Below are positions 29,844 to 33,115 of a stretch of 33,115 nt of DNA, piece after piece; the stretch's first letter is position 1, and each line of letters begins with the position of its first letter. The translations under genes and the position numbers were made by a program. This DNA is from Pseudomonas fluorescens. Lineage in GTDB: Bacteria; Pseudomonadota; Gammaproteobacteria; Pseudomonadales; Pseudomonadaceae. The notes under the pieces were generated by a model. That model worked only from the letters and a program-made list of their open reading frames with translations, did not search any database and was not told the origin of the DNA. The stretch spans positions 1-33,115 of the forward strand of contig NZ_CABVGX010000057.1 in assembly GCF_902497625.1 (NCBI RefSeq), read 5' to 3'.

Positions 29844-30608
29844 TCAGGCCGACCGGTCCGCCCTCATCGCGGGCAAGCCGTGCAACCACTCGGTCTGCAC
29901 ACCGCAAGCCGCCACTGCACCGATCACGAGGATAGCCGGGCTCTTCAATACAAAGATGTAGGCATCTTCCTCCATTGCTGTGAGGCTGCTCCGACATTCG
30001 CGCTGATGCGGCAAGGAGGCATTTTCAATCATCGCCACCGGCGTATCTGCCGCCAGGCCTCCGGCCAGCAACTGTTCGCGGATCTCGCTCAACTTCGCTA
30101 CACCCATGTAAATCACCAGGGTCGTGCCGCTTTGCGCCAGCGCCTGCCAGTTCAGGCTGCTGTCATCCTGCGTGTGCGCCGTCACCAGCGTCACGCCGCG
30201 GGCTACGCCGCGTAAAGTCAGGGGAATACCGCACTGCGTCGCCCCTGCCAGACCGGCAGTGATACCGTTGACCAGTTCGACCTCGATTCCCTGTTCCCGC
30301 AACCACTGCGCCTCCTCACCGCCTCGACCGAAAATGCACGGATCGCCGCCCTTGAGCCGCACCACGCACTTGCCTTGGCGGGCGTACCGCAGCATCAGGC
30401 GATGGATGAACGCCTGGGGTGTCGAGCGGCACCCCCCACGCTTGCCCACCGGGATGATCCGCGCCTGCGGACAATGCTCGAGCACCGCCTCATTCACCAG
30501 ATCGTCGATCAACACCACAGCCGCTTCGTTCAGTGCCCGAACGGCTTTCAGGGTTAACAGTTCCGGGTCACCGGGACCCGCACCCACCAGCCAGACTTTA
30601 GCGTTCAT
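29844..30608 (-). CDS. cobA: Uroporphyrinogen-III C-methyltransferase CobA
   Basis: This 254-residue SAM-dependent enzyme methylates uroporphyrinogen III at C2 and C7 to make precorrin-2, the branch point to siroheme and cobalamin. Landmarks are VGAGPGDPELLT (8-19), VGKRGG, RLKGGDPCIFGRGGEE (84-99 region) and the PLTLRGVARGVT segment. It is the stand-alone single-domain type with no CysG-like ferrochelatase part. The ATG at 30608 lies 10 bases after the nasA stop with GAGG upstream, so the two are co-transcribed. That fits a need for siroheme in nitrite reduction. It converges on oprF. Confidence 0.95.
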   Translation of the reverse strand: MNAKVWLVGAGPGDPELLTLKAVRALNEAAVVLIDDLVNEAVLEHCPQARIIPVGKRGGCRSTPQAFIHRLMLRYARQGKCVVRLKGGDPCIFGRGGEEAQWLREQGIEVELVNGITAGLAGATQCGIPLTLRGVARGVTLVTAHTQDDSSLNWQALAQSGTTLVIYMGVAKLSEIREQLLAGGLAADTPVAMIENASLPHQRECRSSLTAMEEDAYIFVLKSPAILVIGAVAACGVQTEWLHGLPAMRADRSA

Positions 30609-30618
30609 CGTATTTTCC

Positions 30619-33115
30619 TCACGAGATAACGGCGAGCGGCTGCGCGGAGGCAGCCAGCAGGCGCTTGATTTCCGGAACGCAGGAACCGCATTGCGTACCG
30701 CAACCCAATTGCTGTTTCAAACCCTGCAAGTCCAGACCGCTGCTGATACCCGAGCAAATGGCGCCCTGGCTGACGTTCATGCAATTGCAGAGAACTTTGT
30801 TGCCCGTCACTGGCGTGTTGCTGTTGCCCGGCGCAGCGCTCAACGGTGCCAGCAGCCAGCGCCGCAGCTGCTGATCGGCGCGACCTTCGAGCCAGAGGTT
30901 TTGCAGCCAGTGTTGAGCAAGAGTTTCGCCGGCGAGGCGAATCGCAGTAATCCGGCCGTTTTCGATGCGTACCCGTTTGCCAATCGATCGGTGCGGGTCG
31001 TCATAGGCCAGCACCGGGCCCTCAATGAGACCGAGGCATTGGTCGATAGCCTGCAGCAATGCAGGCTCCGGTGCGTTGAGGCTGGCGGCGCGGATGAGCA
31101 GCGCTGGACGCTCACGACCGGCCAGGCTGAGACTGACGTACGAAAACGCCTCGCACAGTGGTCGTAGCGCCTCGAAATGCTGTTGAACATCACCTTCGAC
31201 CAGGGCGAAAAGCGTCCACGGCAGATTCACCGGTTCCAGACGCACGCCGCTGTGTTTCAACTCCGGCTGTTTCGACAAGGGGTCGAAGGCGGGTTGAGTG
31301 AGCCTGTTTACGCCACCCTTGAGGAAACGATCCCCCCAATGCATGGGCAGGAAAGCCTGACCCGGGCACACACTGTCGTCACTGCCGACGGCAACGATCA
31401 GCGAGCCGCGACGGCTGCTCAGGCTGACCAGATCGCCCGATTGCAGAGAATGCCGGCGCAGCTCATCCGGGTGCAGGCTCAACAGGGCTTCGCTGACGTG
31501 ACCGAATAATTGCGCGGCCGTACCGGTGCGGCTCATGCCATGCCACTGATCGCGCAAACGGCCGGTGAGCAAGGTCAGTGGAAACGCTGCGTCCCGTTGT
31601 TCTTTGGCCGCCAGGTAAGGATCGGCAATGAACCGTGCGCGGCCGTTAGCGGTAGGGAAGATCCCATCCAGATACAGTCGTGGCGTGCCTTGCGTCGCGC
31701 CTGCTGGAAACGGCCACTGCTGAGGGCCGAGACGGTCGATCAATGCATGGCTGACGCCGGACAGGTCCAGATCTCGGTCGCGGGTGAGCAGTTTGTATTC
31801 ATCAAAGATCTGCGCGGGTGACTCGAGAGCGAAAAGACTGGTCTGACCAGGCCGCAGAAGCTTCTCCAGGCGTTGTGCGAAATCCACCGTAATCGACCAG
31901 TCCGCACGTGCTTCACCCGGTGCGACTACCGCTTGCCGCACGTGGGAAATCCGCCGTTCGGAATTGGTCACCGTGCCTTCCTTTTCACCCCAGCTTGCCG
32001 CCGGCAGCAGTAGATCGGCAAAGGCGGCGGTTTCGGTGGTGCGGAAAGCTTCCTGCAAGACCACGAAGGGACAAGCTTGCAATGCCGCGCGCACGGCATT
32101 TTGATCCGGCAGTGATTGCGCCGGGTTAGTGCAAGCGATCCACAGTGCCTTGATTGTGCCGCTGCGTATCTGCTCGAACAGCTCGACAGCGGTCAGTCCT
32201 GTGGATGCGGGAAGTTGCTCAACGCCCCAGTAAGCCGCCACTTCAGCGCGATGTTCAGCATTGGCTGCTTCTCGATGTCCCGGCAGCAGGTTGGACAAGC
32301 TCCCGGTTTCTCGCCCGCCCATGGCGTTTGGCTGACCGGTCAGGGAGAAAGGTCCTGCGCCGCGGCGGCCGATCTGCCCGGTTGCCAAGTGCAGGTTGAT
32401 CAACGCGCTGTTTTTCGCGCTGCCTGCTGTTGACTGGTTAAGGCCCATGCACCATAGCGACAGGAAGCTCGGCGACGTGCCGACCCATTCCGCGCACTGG
32501 TGCAGTTGCGCGGGGCTGATGCCGCAAAGCTTGGCCACGCTCTGCGGCGTGTAATCGCTCACCAGCGCTTGCAGTTCTGCCAGCCCGTCGGTGTGCGTCT
32601 CAATGAACTCGCGGTCAATCCACTGCTCCCTCAGCAGCAGGTGCAGGATCCCGTGAAACAAGGCGACATCGGTGCCTGGAAGTATCGCCAGGTGCAGGTC
32701 TGCCAGATCGCAGGTATCCGTACGCCGCGGGTCGATGACGATGACTTTCATCTGCGGTCGACGGAATTTTGCTTCCTCCAGACGCCGGAATAAAACGGGG
32801 TGGGCGTAGGCCATGTTGCTGCCGACGATCAGCACGCAGTCGCTCGACTCAATATCCTCATAGCTGCACGGAGGTGCATCAGCGCCCAGGCTGCGTTTGT
32901 AACCGACTACTGCAGACGACATGCACAGGCGCGAGTTGCTGTCGATGTTGTTAGTGCCCACCAGCGCCCGCGCCAGTTTGTTGAAGACGTAATAGTCCTC
33001 GGTGAGCAACTGGCCGGAGATGTAAAAAGCCACGCTGTCGGGCCCGTGCTCGGCGACGGTGGCGGCGAAGACGTCGGCGGCGTGATCAAGCGCGGTGTCC
33101 CAGTCGGTGCGGCTG
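30619..33115 (-). CDS. nasA: Assimilatory nitrate reductase catalytic subunit NasA (5' end outside window)
   Basis: The frame is open through the window edge, so about 832 C-terminal codons are seen and the N-terminal [4Fe-4S] segment is missing. The visible part has the molybdopterin-enzyme core (VGTNNIDSNSRLCMSSAVVG, GSNMAYAHPVLFRR, GQPNAMGGRETG) and the dinucleotide-binding domain (LLTGRLRDQWHGMSRTG). A C-terminal BFD-like [2Fe-2S] domain holds CNCMN and CGTQCGSC cysteines. This BFD tail is typical of assimilatory, not respiratory, nitrate reductases. It reduces nitrate to nitrite in the cytoplasm. The first methionine in the window, at 33033, is internal, since translation upstream (TDWDTALDHAADVFA) matches the family. 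Confidence 0.93.
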   Translation of the reverse strand, partial: SRTDWDTALDHAADVFAATVAEHGPDSVAFYISGQLLTEDYYVFNKLARALVGTNNIDSNSRLCMSSAVVGYKRSLGADAPPCSYEDIESSDCVLIVGSNMAYAHPVLFRRLEEAKFRRPQMKVIVIDPRRTDTCDLADLHLAILPGTDVALFHGILHLLLREQWIDREFIETHTDGLAELQALVSDYTPQSVAKLCGISPAQLHQCAEWVGTSPSFLSLWCMGLNQSTAGSAKNSALINLHLATGQIGRRGAGPFSLTGQPNAMGGRETGSLSNLLPGHREAANAEHRAEVAAYWGVEQLPASTGLTAVELFEQIRSGTIKALWIACTNPAQSLPDQNAVRAALQACPFVVLQEAFRTTETAAFADLLLPAASWGEKEGTVTNSERRISHVRQAVVAPGEARADWSITVDFAQRLEKLLRPGQTSLFALESPAQIFDEYKLLTRDRDLDLSGVSHALIDRLGPQQWPFPAGATQGTPRLYLDGIFPTANGRARFIADPYLAAKEQRDAAFPLTLLTGRLRDQWHGMSRTGTAAQLFGHVSEALLSLHPDELRRHSLQSGDLVSLSSRRGSLIVAVGSDDSVCPGQAFLPMHWGDRFLKGGVNRLTQPAFDPLSKQPELKHSGVRLEPVNLPWTLFALVEGDVQQHFEALRPLCEAFSYVSLSLAGRERPALLIRAASLNAPEPALLQAIDQCLGLIEGPVLAYDDPHRSIGKRVRIENGRITAIRLAGETLAQHWLQNLWLEGRADQQLRRWLLAPLSAAPGNSNTPVTGNKVLCNCMNVSQGAICSGISSGLDLQGLKQQLGCGTQCGSCVPEIKRLLAASAQPLAVIS

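Overview
The window looks like chromosomal DNA from a Pseudomonas of the P. fluorescens group. The main evidence is the run of genes ppsR / ppsA-estX-rraA(menG)-cmaX-crfX-cmpX-sigX-oprF / cobA-nasA, the OprF and SigX sequences themselves, the GntR-led prpBC-acnD-prpF-prpD operon, and intergenic REP-type inverted repeats typical of that group. I saw no tRNA, rRNA, CRISPR array, transposase, phage or plasmid gene. Family assignments come from reading the protein sequences. Remarks on gene order in other genomes are from memory.

Layout. (1) 1-1756: five small genes on the + strand for low-complexity proteins: two tandem glycine-zipper proteins, two short acidic proteins and one secreted Gly/Ser-rich protein. 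Two hairpin terminators and one good promoter candidate punctuate them. (2) 1933-6109: a HAD phosphatase, a divergent SDR oxidoreductase/LysR pair, and divergent cysH and thrH. (3) 6119-7760: pabB between REP elements, one of which supplies its stop codon. (4) 7778-10841 (- strand): a tight three-gene cassette of a retropepsin-like (RimB-like) protease, an inactive-transglutaminase/7TM membrane protein and a RimK-like ATP-grasp ligase. (5) 10842-11867: about 1 kb without a credible gene, filled by inverted copies of a repeat, a perfect 26-bp hairpin and two microsatellites. (6) 11868-20609: the complete 2-methylcitrate operon, with REP DNA in three of its spacers. (7) 20698-24156: divergent ppsR and ppsA, closed by two terminators. 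(8) 24170-29808: estX, rraA, cmaX, crfX, cmpX, sigX, oprF. (9) 29844-33115 (- strand): cobA and the C-terminal part of nasA, which runs off the window.

How it fits together. The prp genes burn propionyl-CoA through the methylcitrate cycle to pyruvate and succinate; the neighbouring ppsA/ppsR pair can turn pyruvate into PEP and control that step. cmaX-crfX-cmpX-sigX-oprF is an envelope-homeostasis cluster: ion transporter, mechanosensitive channel, ECF sigma factor and major porin. NasA and CobA belong together because CobA makes the siroheme precursor needed by nitrite reductase. The protease/7TM/ligase cassette is the least understood system here. It reads as a membrane-linked counterpart of the RimB/RimK pair and is the main lead for new biology, followed by the repeat-built island beside it.
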